Source: an uncultured Collinsella sp.
Lineage (GTDB): Bacteria > Actinomycetota > Coriobacteriia > Coriobacteriales > Coriobacteriaceae
Assembly: GCA_902482615.1 (NCBI GenBank)
Contig: CABTAA010000062.1
Coordinates: 1-8,368, forward strand
Length of the DNA stretch: 8,368 nucleotides
Direction: 5' to 3'
This document shows positions 1-5,600 of this stretch, piece by piece. The position numbers and the translations under genes are program-made. Every line of letters starts with the position of its first letter. Position 1 is the first letter of the stretch. A model generated the notes under the pieces. It worked only from the letters and a program-made list of their open reading frames with translations. It had not been told where the DNA came from and did no database searches.

Positions 1-272
1 TGGTTGGGGTCGATCGGCATGCCCATAAAGTGCTCCTGTTTGGCGGCGAGCGCCTCGCGCATGGCCTGGGAGCCCCAGGTAATGGAGTACTGGTGGTAGA
101 GCGGCTTGGGGTCGACGGCGATGGTGCTCAGGCTGTTGAGCAGCTGCGCCGGAGGATCGAAGTCGGGGAAGCCCTGCGACAGGTTGACGGCATCGTACTT
201 ATTGGAGATGCGTGTCATGCGGCGGATGACCGAATCGGTAAATGTTGCCGTGCGGTTGGAGAGTTCTTTCAT
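1..272 (-). CDS. Class I/II PLP-dependent aminotransferase, N-terminal part
   Basis: Partial gene that runs off the left edge; 90 complete codons are visible. The start ATG at 272 is preceded by a good ribosome site (AAAGGA, 5 bases upstream). The N-terminus carries the segment NLSQGFPDFDPP (residues 30-41), typical of fold-type I aminotransferases of the kynurenine/methionine/aspartate transaminase kind. It is followed by a Y-H-Q-Y-S...G-S-x-x-MREALA block (residues 59-75), equivalent to the NQYTxxxGxxxLREALA region that contacts cofactor and substrate. The family moves an amino group between an amino acid and a 2-oxo acid using pyridoxal phosphate bound to a lysine; that lysine lies outside the window. 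Substrate cannot be assigned from this fragment. It is divergent from the tRNA genes, so its promoter should lie in 273-380. Family call is firm; exact enzyme unknown. Confidence 0.85.
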   Translation of the reverse strand, partial: MKELSNRTATFTDSVIRRMTRISNKYDAVNLSQGFPDFDPPAQLLNSLSTIAVDPKPLYHQYSITWGSQAMREALAAKQEHFMGMPIDPN

Positions 273-382
273 GCCGGTCCTTTCGAGGATTTGCAGTGGG
301 GCAAGTTTACTCCTATGGAACCGGTGGGAATTGCTCGAAACGCGCTCGAAAAACTCTTTTCAAAATTCTTGAAAATTGGGGC

Positions 383-411
383 TTGCATCGCGTGGCGTTC
401 CTTGCAATAAT
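383..411 (+). promoter_or_regulatory. Probable sigma-70 promoter of the tRNA-His/tRNA-Lys unit
   Basis: TTGCAT (383-388) and AATAAT (406-411, five of six consensus bases) are separated by exactly 17 bases. The predicted start point near 418 lies about 20 bases before tRNA-His. No other pair with this spacing was noticed just upstream of the tRNAs. Inferred from sequence only. Confidence 0.6.
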
Positions 412-438
412 AGTCGAGCGCGAAGCGCACAGGACACG

Positions 439-515
439 GTGGGTGTAGCTCAGTTGGCTAGAGCGACGGGTTGTGGTCCCGTAGGTCGAGGGTTCGAGTC
501 CCTTTACCCACCCCA
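439..515 (+). tRNA. tRNA-His (anticodon GTG)
   Basis: Complete cloverleaf. The acceptor stem is 439-445 (GTGGGTG) against 505-511, and T8-A9 at 446-447 is followed by the GCTC D-stem. The anticodon stem is 466-470/478-482, with loop TTGTGGT giving anticodon GTG at 473-475. A T-arm with GGTTCGAGTCC follows. The discriminator is C512 and CCA is encoded at 513-515. The G at 438 can pair with C512, supplying the G-1 residue characteristic of histidine tRNA, so the mature RNA probably begins at 438. The gene is 22 bases ahead of tRNA-Lys and is probably co-transcribed with it. Confidence 0.97.
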
Positions 516-537
516 GTTCTTGCTTCGTGTTGATATC

Positions 538-613
538 GGGTCGTTAGCTCAGTTGGTAGAGCAGGGGACTCTTAATCCCAAGGTCCAGGGTTCGACCCCC
601 TGACGGCCCACCA
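538..613 (+). tRNA. tRNA-Lys (anticodon CTT)
   Basis: Complete cloverleaf. Acceptor GGGTCGT (538-544) pairs with ACGGCCC (603-609), with one G-U at the fourth pair. D-stem GCTC is at 547-550. The anticodon loop CTCTTAA (569-575) gives CTT at 571-573, reading AAG. The T-arm is GGGTTCGACCCC. The discriminator is A610 and CCA is encoded at 611-613. The outermost anticodon stem pair looks like a G-A mismatch. It is the second gene of a two-tRNA unit that ends at the terminator at 623-653. Confidence 0.97.
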
Positions 614-622
614 AAGCATGTT

Positions 623-653
623 AAAGCGACTGGCTTAGGTTGGTCGCTTTTTT
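623..653 (+). terminator. Intrinsic terminator of the tRNA unit, possibly bidirectional
   Basis: AAAGCGAC (623-630) pairs with GTCGCTTT (643-650) around a 12-base loop, and the T run continues to 653. It sits 9 bases after the CCA end of tRNA-Lys. Read on the minus strand the stem is followed by TTTAACAT, a weaker tract. It may therefore also stop transcription arriving from the dinD side. Confidence 0.85.
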
Positions 654-666
654 GTTAACCTCGCAT

Positions 667-678
667 GGGGTCGAACCC
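667..678 (-). repeat. 12-base inverted copy of the tRNA-Lys T-arm
   Basis: GGGGTCGAACCC at 667-678 is the exact reverse complement of GGGTTCGACCCC at 588-599 in the T-arm of tRNA-Lys. The flanks do not restore a T-stem, so this is not part of a second tRNA. It lies between the tRNA terminator and the dinD stop codon. It may be a recombination relic near a tRNA or simply chance, since T-loop sequences are near-universal. Confidence 0.4.
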
Positions 679-696
679 GAAAGGGCGCGGCCGCTT

Positions 697-1557
697 TCAC
701 AGATTGAGTCTACCCTGGGGATCGGTGAAACCGTCAGTACCCTCCTTGAGTTTCTTCTCGTCTGCCTTCACGCGACGCTCGAGCTTTTTTGTATCCTCGG
801 CAGGCGGTAGGTTCTCGGGAACAATTCCGCGGTCGATGAGGCTGCCACGCACGCTCGTGTTGTTCTCGACGTGTTCTTGTTTGATCTGGTCCAGACCGTA
901 CAAGTCGTGTTCCTCGGCGTTGAAGGCCGTCATCGAGTTCGTGAGGTCCTTTGCTTTGATGAGGACATCGGCTAACCTGTCCGCCAATGCCGCGCTCTTG
1001 GGTACGCCGAGCTGCTGCTTCATTTCCGCCGTGCTTCTGCCGCCGAATAACGCCTCATCGCCCTTCGACTTGATGATCGCGAATCCTTTGGAGTCCACGC
1101 CGCGTTTGAACGCAATACCCGAGAGCTGTTTCTCTGAATCGGATAGCGAGTGGCGCGCCTGCAAGCGCTGAATCTCTGCGAAGCGCTGCTCTATGAGCTC
1201 TTGGCGGCGCGTCTGCACGGCAAAGTATGCCTGGGCGAGCGCGATCTCTGGCTTGTTTGAATCTCCGTTCTGTACGATTAAATAGCATGCATAGCGCGTA
1301 AGTTTGTAGTCTTTAACCGCGCGAGCGGCGACACCGGCAGTTACCATTTTCGTGGTGTCACGAAAATGGGAATCAACTGGAGTTTTGTTTGTTTCGCACG
1401 AGACTTTTGCCCTCTTAACAACTTCGGCGAAGTTCTCCCATCGAGTGTACCCCATGGGTTCCATTAAATCGCGTGCGAGCCAATACTCAACGCCGTCTTC
1501 CACATGGGCGTAGCTGTCAAGTTCGACACGCCATTTCTCGATATCCCTGCTGTCCAT
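697..1557 (-). CDS. dinD: DNA damage-inducible protein D (DinD) homologue
   Basis: A 286-residue protein that closely follows the E. coli DinD pattern. A BRO-N-like segment occupies about residues 15-80 (YWLARDLM...GYTRWENFAEVVKRAK). It is followed by the hallmark stretch at residues 86-120, with LTRYACYLIVQNGD and YFAVQTRRQE. A charged, probably helical C-terminus (residues 256-275) resembles the end of DinD, and the length is typical. E. coli DinD is SOS-induced and has been reported to inhibit RecA strand-exchange activity; a similar role here is inference. The start ATG is preceded by an excellent GAGGAGGAGAT ribosome site. The gene stands alone, converging on the tRNA pair, with a leader carrying a hairpin and a palindrome. 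No GAAC-N4-GTTC or CTG-N10-CAG LexA box is visible upstream. By eye the gene is less G+C-rich than the sufS/sufU region, which with the tRNA neighbours suggests possible acquisition. Confidence 0.9.
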   Translation of the reverse strand: MDSRDIEKWRVELDSYAHVEDGVEYWLARDLMEPMGYTRWENFAEVVKRAKVSCETNKTPVDSHFRDTTKMVTAGVAARAVKDYKLTRYACYLIVQNGDSNKPEIALAQAYFAVQTRRQELIEQRFAEIQRLQARHSLSDSEKQLSGIAFKRGVDSKGFAIIKSKGDEALFGGRSTAEMKQQLGVPKSAALADRLADVLIKAKDLTNSMTAFNAEEHDLYGLDQIKQEHVENNTSVRGSLIDRGIVPENLPPAEDTKKLERRVKADEKKLKEGTDGFTDPQGRLNL

Positions 1558-1585
1558 ATCTCCTCCTCGCTGGTCTATTTTCTAT

Positions 1586-1615
1586 GCGGGCTTTGCCCGC
1601 TCTATATTCAGAATA
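1586..1615 (-). promoter_or_regulatory. dinD leader: hairpin plus short palindrome
   Basis: GCGGGC (1586-1591), TTT, GCCCGC (1595-1600) form a perfect 6-bp hairpin about 28 bases upstream of the dinD start. Just beyond it is the 11-base palindrome TATTC-A-GAATA (1605-1615). On the minus strand that region also offers TATTCT and TATAGA as possible -10 boxes, with no convincing -35. The hairpin has no T tract on either side, so it is not an obvious terminator. The palindrome could be an operator overlapping the promoter. Function is inferred. Confidence 0.35.
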
Positions 1616-1640
1616 AGGATACGCTGTCGTGCGGACACGA

Positions 1641-1676
1641 ATGGGCCCCGTGCTGCTTCAAGCTCACGGGGCCCAT
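1641..1676. repeat. Strong 12-bp inverted repeat (hairpin) between the flavoprotein gene and dinD
   Basis: ATGGGCCCCGTG (1641-1652) and CACGGGGCCCAT (1665-1676) are perfect complements separated by 12 bases, inside which GCT/AGC can extend the stem. It lies 43 bases downstream of the flavoprotein stop codon and about 84 bases upstream of the dinD start. Neither strand shows a T tract after the stem. It may be a U-tract-free terminator or RNA 3'-end stabiliser for the flavoprotein transcript, or a protein-binding or dispersed palindromic element. Confidence 0.5.
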
Positions 1677-1718
1677 GGATATCGATTGATTGTGTTCTGC
1701 TTTAGATAGGTGTCCGGT

Positions 1719-3245
1719 TTAATCCGCTCGATAGTGCGATCCGAGACTTTCGGTCCGCTTACGCATGGCTTTGACCATCTCCGTCGACAGCTGAATCTGC
1801 GACTGTAGGCGGGCGAGGGCTGCGATCTCGCTGTCATCGGCATGCGGCTTGCTCAGCGCCATGGCCTTGTCTTGCAGGCTTTCAAGCTGTTGCAGGGCCT
1901 CGGATAGGCCTGTTTCGGTCCTGTTGATCATGCAATAGGTGCTCATCGTGTGCCTAAGGCTGTGTGTCAGGCGATCGGCATCTGTTGTGGCAATGCCGTA
2001 CTGGGGGAGGGTGATATCCGTCTTCAGGGCCGCTTCAGGCTCTTTCTGCGCTGTGAGGGCTGCCGATGCGCCCGCGATACGTCCGAATACGATGCCGTTG
2101 GCGCTTGACAAGCCACCAATGCGGTCGGCGCCGTGCATGTCGCCTGTCGCCTCGCCGCAAGCGTAGAGGCCCTCAACGCCCGTGTGCGCGGTCTTATCGA
2201 TCTTGATGCCGCCGTTAGCAGCGTGGGCATACATCGCAACGCGCATCTCGTCGGTCGGCGCGATGCCGTGCTCGTCTTGCAGCCAGGTGGCAAAGGTCTG
2301 CACAAACTCTGGGACATCCTCGCGGGGGAAGTCGTAGTGGAGTGCCAGGCCTTCGACACCTGCCTGATCGATGACGAGATCGATAGCGCGGGAGGCCAAG
2401 CGTGACGTGAAGGGACCATATCCAGAGCGCTGCTCGAGCAGGTCGTCCAGCTTGTCGTCGGCAATATCTACCGGCTGGTCTACGTGCACGTAGCGCCAGG
2501 TTTTCTCATTGAAGACCAAGTTACGCCTGGGCTCGATGAAGCCGGGCATCATCTGCATGAACTCTATATTAGTAAGTGTTGCGCCGTGCGCCAGCGCGAT
2601 GGCCTGCGAGGAACTGAGCACATCAGCCGACGTAAGGCTGCGCTCGAACAGGCCGCCTGTGCCACCGGCTGCGATGACCGTGGCCTTGGCAGCAAAGGGC
2701 ACGATTCGATTTTCGGTAAGGTCGTAGAGTACGGTTCCGGTTATTCTGCCGTTCGTGTCCTCAACAAGGTCGATAAGCTCATGGCGGGGGAGCAGGCGAA
2801 TGCCGAGCGACTCGATCCAGGTCGTCAGAGCGTCCTCAAGGGGCTTGCGGGTGAGGCCGCGCCACATGCGCGTCTTGTGGTCAAAGCAGGGGATAAATTG
2901 CTTTTGTTGAGCACTCTTGGCGCTTTGCGGACGCTGGAGCTCAACGCCCAGGTCTTGCTCGAGCCAGTCAATCGCTTGGGGAATGCCGTGGACGAACGCT
3001 TGGACGAGTTCGGGGTCGGCAACGCCGCCGCCGACGGCCAGGATGGTGTCGATGAGGTCCTGCTCGTCGTCTTCGTTAACGGGTCCGATAAGCCCTAGGC
3101 CCCAGGTTCCGGGGAAGAAGCTCGATCCACTCATAGTCTTGCCGGCGCTTGCCACAGTGACGGTTGCACCCGTGCGTGCCGCTTCGATGGCGGCGCAAAG
3201 GCCCGCAATGCCAGATCCAATTACCAGTACATCAGTCGATTCCAT
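1719..3245 (-). CDS. FAD-dependent oxidoreductase, fumarate reductase/L-aspartate oxidase superfamily
   Basis: A 508-residue flavoprotein. An N-terminal dinucleotide fold (VLVIGSGIAGLCAAIEAA, GxGxxG at residues 10-15) binds FAD, and ATVIAAGGTGGLF (188-200) is the second FAD strand. The block at residues 341-392 (HAANGGIKID, then GLYACGEATGDMHGAD and GIVFGRIAG) is the signature shared by SdhA, FrdA and NadB. The C-terminus ends just at a family-like R-x-ES-x-G-x-H-x-R motif (497-506), so the SdhA-type C-terminal domain is short or absent. Instead of the usual FHPT substrate-site motif it has FMQMMPG (229-235), so the substrate is probably not plain fumarate or aspartate. No signal peptide or flavin-attachment sequence is seen; it is probably cytoplasmic. 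The ATG at 3245 is chosen over 3302 because GAAAGGA sits correctly before it and the flavin fold begins at once. No iron-sulfur or membrane subunit gene adjoins it. Superfamily firm, reaction unknown. Confidence 0.85.
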   Translation of the reverse strand: MESTDVLVIGSGIAGLCAAIEAARTGATVTVASAGKTMSGSSFFPGTWGLGLIGPVNEDDEQDLIDTILAVGGGVADPELVQAFVHGIPQAIDWLEQDLGVELQRPQSAKSAQQKQFIPCFDHKTRMWRGLTRKPLEDALTTWIESLGIRLLPRHELIDLVEDTNGRITGTVLYDLTENRIVPFAAKATVIAAGGTGGLFERSLTSADVLSSSQAIALAHGATLTNIEFMQMMPGFIEPRRNLVFNEKTWRYVHVDQPVDIADDKLDDLLEQRSGYGPFTSRLASRAIDLVIDQAGVEGLALHYDFPREDVPEFVQTFATWLQDEHGIAPTDEMRVAMYAHAANGGIKIDKTAHTGVEGLYACGEATGDMHGADRIGGLSSANGIVFGRIAGASAALTAQKEPEAALKTDITLPQYGIATTDADRLTHSLRHTMSTYCMINRTETGLSEALQQLESLQDKAMALSKPHADDSEIAALARLQSQIQLSTEMVKAMRKRTESLGSHYRAD

Positions 3246-3433
3246 CGGATTCCTTTCTCGTCCGGCGCATTGTCGCACGGGTGATCGGCAATGGGGCCGC
3301 AAAGACTCGGCAAATCGGTAAAGGGCAAATATGGCAGGTGGGCGTCATGGACGCTCTGACGCTCCATCTCATCACATCTTGTATTTCGCCCCAACTGATA
3401 TATCGGCATTAGCTACCCTGCGACAGCGCAAAC

Positions 3434-3466
3434 AAAAAGAGCCGCTACCTGGGTGGGTAGCGGCTC
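3434..3466 (-). terminator. Intrinsic terminator of the NifU-like/GGGtGRT operon
   Basis: GAGCCGCTACC (3439-3449) and GGTAGCGGCTC (3456-3466) form a perfect 11-bp stem with a 6-base loop. On the minus strand the stem is followed by TTTTTG. It starts 35 bases beyond the GGGtGRT stop codon, in the right orientation to end that operon and insulate the flavoprotein gene downstream. The remaining gap, 3246-3433, should hold the flavoprotein promoter, but I see no convincing -35/-10 pair and no gene there. Confidence 0.92.
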
Positions 3467-3501
3467 CAAAGCTCAACTATATGAGCATCGCGCGGGCGCG
3501 A

Positions 3502-4506
3502 TTAGGCCTTGAGGGCCTCCTCGACGGCGACAGCGCAGGCGACGGTGGCACCGACCATGGGGTTGTTGCCCATGCCGATGAGACCCATCATGTCAACGTG
3601 CGCAGGCACGGAGGAAGAACCGGCGAACTGGGCGTCGGAGTGCATACGGCCCATGGTGTCGGTCATGCCGTAAGAGGCAGGGCCGGCGCCCATGTTGTCC
3701 GGGTGCAGGGTACGACCAGTGCCGCCACCAGAAGCGACGGAGAAGTACTTCTTGCCAGCCTCGAGGCGCTCCTTCTTGTAGGTGCCAGCGACGGGGTGCT
3801 GGAAGCGCGTGGGGTTGGTGGAGTTACCGGTGATCGAGATGTCGACGTTCTCGTGCCACATGATGGCAACGCCCTCGCGGACGTCGTCGGCGCCGTAGCA
3901 GTTGACGGCGGCGCGGGGACCATCGGAGTAGGGGATGGTCTCGACGACCTTGAGCTCGCCCGTGAAGTAGTCGAACTGGGTCTTCACGTAGGTGAAGCCG
4001 TTGATGCGGGCGATGATCTGAGCAGCGTCCTTGCCCAGACCGTTGAGGATGACGCGCAGCGGCTTCTTGCGAGCCTTGTTGGCGTTTAGAGCCAGGCCGA
4101 TAGCACCCTCAGCGGCAGCGAAGGACTCGTGACCGGCCAGGAAGGCGAAGCACTCGGTGTCGTCGGAGAGCAGCATAGCGCCCAGGTTGCCGTGGCCCAG
4201 ACCGACCTTGCGGTCCTCGGCGACGGAGCCGGGAACGGTGAAGGCCTGGATGCCCTCGCCGATGATGGCGGCAGCCTCAGAAGCGGACTTGGCGCCACGC
4301 TTGACAGCGAGAGCGCAACCGAGGGTGTAGGCCCACTCGGCGTTCTGGAAGGCGATGGACTGGGTGTTGTTGACGATCTCACGCGGGTTGAAGCCCTTGT
4401 CGGTGCAGATCTGCAGAGCTTCCTCGAGGGAGGCGATGCCGTTGTCGGCGAGGCACTTGTTGATCTTGTCAGCGCGGCGCTCGTAACCTTCGAACGTAAC
4501 AGTCAT
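3502..4506 (-). CDS. GGGtGRT-family protein, function unknown
   Basis: A 334-residue protein recognised by the family-naming motif GGGTGRT at residues 260-266, continuing LHPDNMGAGPASYG. Other strongly patterned parts are GLGHGNLGAMLLS (102-114), the FLAGHESFAAAEGAIGLALN run (122-141) and ISITGNSTNPTRFQHPV (223-239). The C-terminal part, MMGLIGMGNNPMVGAT (306-321), is glycine-rich. Six cysteines are present (C18, C34, C64, C119, C203, C324), with no CxxC or classic cofactor motif. No signal peptide or membrane segment is evident. The glycine-rich loops suggest nucleotide, phosphate or cofactor binding, but that is inference. It follows the NifU-like scaffold gene by 18 bases, with its own AGGGAGG ribosome site, and precedes a strong terminator. 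Context therefore suggests a partner in iron-sulfur cluster assembly or repair. Lysine codons appear to be essentially all AAG and other choices are similarly narrow, suggesting high expression. Family naming is firm; biochemical role is not established as far as I know. Confidence 0.9.
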   Translation of the reverse strand: MTVTFEGYERRADKINKCLADNGIASLEEALQICTDKGFNPREIVNNTQSIAFQNAEWAYTLGCALAVKRGAKSASEAAAIIGEGIQAFTVPGSVAEDRKVGLGHGNLGAMLLSDDTECFAFLAGHESFAAAEGAIGLALNANKARKKPLRVILNGLGKDAAQIIARINGFTYVKTQFDYFTGELKVVETIPYSDGPRAAVNCYGADDVREGVAIMWHENVDISITGNSTNPTRFQHPVAGTYKKERLEAGKKYFSVASGGGTGRTLHPDNMGAGPASYGMTDTMGRMHSDAQFAGSSSVPAHVDMMGLIGMGNNPMVGATVACAVAVEEALKA

Positions 4507-4524
4507 AGTTATTTCCCTCCCTTT

Positions 4525-5259
4525 CTACTCGTGAACCGGGAACACGCTGGCGACGGAGTGAGTCTCCTCGTCGGTGCGCGGGTCGATGTACTTGGCAGCG
4601 TTCTCCCACTGACCATAGTGGCCCATAGCGCCAGCGATGGCCTCCTCGGGGGTCTTGCCGGCCTTGACGGCGTCGGTGAACTTGCCGAGGTTCAGGAACT
4701 CGAATGCGATGATCTCGTTCTTGTCGTTGAGAGCCATGCGGGTGACGTAGCCCTGAGCGAGCTCGAGGTAACGAGCGCCCTTGGCCTTGGTGCCGAACAT
4801 GGTGCCGACCTGAGAGCGAAGGCCCTTGCCGAGGTCGTCGAGGGAGGCGCCCACGGGCAGGCCGCCCTCGGAGAACGCGGTCTGGCTGCGGCCGTAAACG
4901 ATCTGCAGGAAGATCTCGCGCATAGCAACGTTGATGGCGTCGCAGACGAGGTCGGTGTTGAGGGCCTCGAGGATGGTCTTACCGGGAAGGATCTCGGAAG
5001 CCATGGCGGCAGAGTGGGTCATACCCGAGCAGCCGATGGTCTCAACGAGGGCCTCCTCGATGATGCCGTCCTTGACGTTCAGCGTGAGCTTGCAGGCGCC
5101 CTGCTGAGGTGCGCACCAACCCACACCGTGCGTAAGACCGGAGATGTCGGAAATCTCCTTAGCCTGGACCCACTTGCCCTCCTCGGGGATGGGTGCGGGG
5201 CCGTGGTATGCACCCTTGGCAACGGGGCACATGTTCTCCACTTCCTGTGAGTACTGCAT
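4525..5259 (-). CDS. NifU-like iron-sulfur cluster assembly scaffold protein (divergent, long form)
   Basis: A 244-residue protein with a NifU/IscU-type N-terminal domain in its first half. GACKLTLNVKDGIIEEA (54-70) and ETIGCSGMTHSAAMASEILPGKT (73-95) parallel the scaffold segments around the first and second cluster cysteines of IscU. The set of ligands is not canonical: C11, C49, C56, C77 and C106 are present, but the Cys-Gly-Asp motif is replaced by CAPQQGAC and no C-terminal His-Cys ligand is visible. A further ~100 residues (about 120-230) are absent from ordinary NifU/SufU, making it much longer than SufU (144 residues). It is expected to hold or transfer clusters in the cytoplasm. The ATG at 5259 has an AGGAG site; the upstream in-frame ATG at 5424 gives an arginine-rich, non-family extension and lies beyond the likely promoter. 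It is the first gene of an operon with the GGGtGRT gene, with equally biased codons. Confidence 0.85.
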   Translation of the reverse strand: MQYSQEVENMCPVAKGAYHGPAPIPEEGKWVQAKEISDISGLTHGVGWCAPQQGACKLTLNVKDGIIEEALVETIGCSGMTHSAAMASEILPGKTILEALNTDLVCDAINVAMREIFLQIVYGRSQTAFSEGGLPVGASLDDLGKGLRSQVGTMFGTKAKGARYLELAQGYVTRMALNDKNEIIAFEFLNLGKFTDAVKAGKTPEEAIAGAMGHYGQWENAAKYIDPRTDEETHSVASVFPVHE

Positions 5260-5321
5260 GCCTCTCCTCTCTATCGTGTTGGCGTCCCGTCTGGGGGCCG
5301 TGGCTGGCGATTGCCGGGCGA

Positions 5322-5334
5322 CCCTTCGAAAGGG
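5322..5334 (-). promoter_or_regulatory. Small leader hairpin of the NifU-like operon
   Basis: CCCTT (5322-5326) and AAGGG (5330-5334) flank a 3-base loop, giving a compact hairpin about 63 bases upstream of the NifU-like start codon and downstream of the candidate -10. It may stabilise the 5' end of an abundant mRNA. Function is inferred. Confidence 0.3.
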
Positions 5335-5352
5335 ACATGACATGCAGCCCCT

Positions 5353-5380
5353 ATAATACCGCGAAATGCACGGAATATTC
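5353..5380 (-). promoter_or_regulatory. Candidate promoter and operator of the NifU-like/GGGtGRT operon
   Basis: On the minus strand TATTAT (5358 to 5353) is a five-of-six match to a -10 box, about 94 bases before the start codon. No TTGACA-like -35 is found at 16-18 bases. Instead the 8-base palindrome GAATATTC (5373-5380) occupies that place, which would suit an activator-dependent or regulated promoter. The same bases also give a perfect TATAAT on the plus strand (5352-5357), so direction is not certain. Confidence 0.4.
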
Positions 5381-5418
5381 GGCGAACGGCTCAGTTTTCG
5401 TAGCGAGATGCGCGGACC

Positions 5419-5430
5419 TTTCAATTGAAA
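5419..5430. promoter_or_regulatory. 12-base perfect palindrome, candidate operator
   Basis: TTTCAATTGAAA is self-complementary over 12 bases, in the divergent region, about 60 bases upstream of the candidate minus-strand -10. Its half site TTTCAA/TTGAAA recurs in the inverted repeat TTTTCAA-N5-TTGAAAA at 357-375, between the aminotransferase and the tRNAs. It could bind a dimeric regulator. A/T-rich palindromes can also occur by chance. Confidence 0.35.
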
Positions 5431-5600
5431 CGGTTTAACTCTATATTCTGTGGTCGTGCACTTCCGTAGAGGGGGTCCGTCTTGGGCAAGCTTTTGGTCA
5501 GCTTTTGTAAGCGTTGCAGGGGTTGACCTGTTGCAACGGTGCCGTTCGCCGCCTGTTTACTGCCTTTGGCCGCGCGAGCGAATTGTTTTGCGTGAATGTT

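Noticed and set aside
333..351. Direct repeat GCTCGAAA (333-340 and 344-351)
   Set aside because: Only two short copies, 11 bases apart, with no array or symmetry; not a CRISPR or iteron structure.
661..700. A second, degenerate tRNA on the minus strand after tRNA-Lys
   Set aside because: Only the 12 T-loop bases match. The flanking bases do not form a T-stem, acceptor stem or anticodon arm.
2484..3098. Plus-strand open frame (204 codons) antisense to the flavoprotein
   Set aside because: Shadow of the flavoprotein reading frame with no family features.
4129..5250. Long plus-strand open frame (373 codons) antisense to the NifU-like and GGGtGRT genes
   Set aside because: It mirrors the strong third-position bias of the real genes opposite it, is valine/leucine/glycine-rich without domain features, and has no ribosome site.
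5260..5424. N-terminal extension of the NifU-like protein from an ATG at 5424
   Set aside because: The extension is arginine-rich and unlike the family, overlaps the likely promoter and leader hairpin, and the ATG at 5259 has its own AGGAG site.
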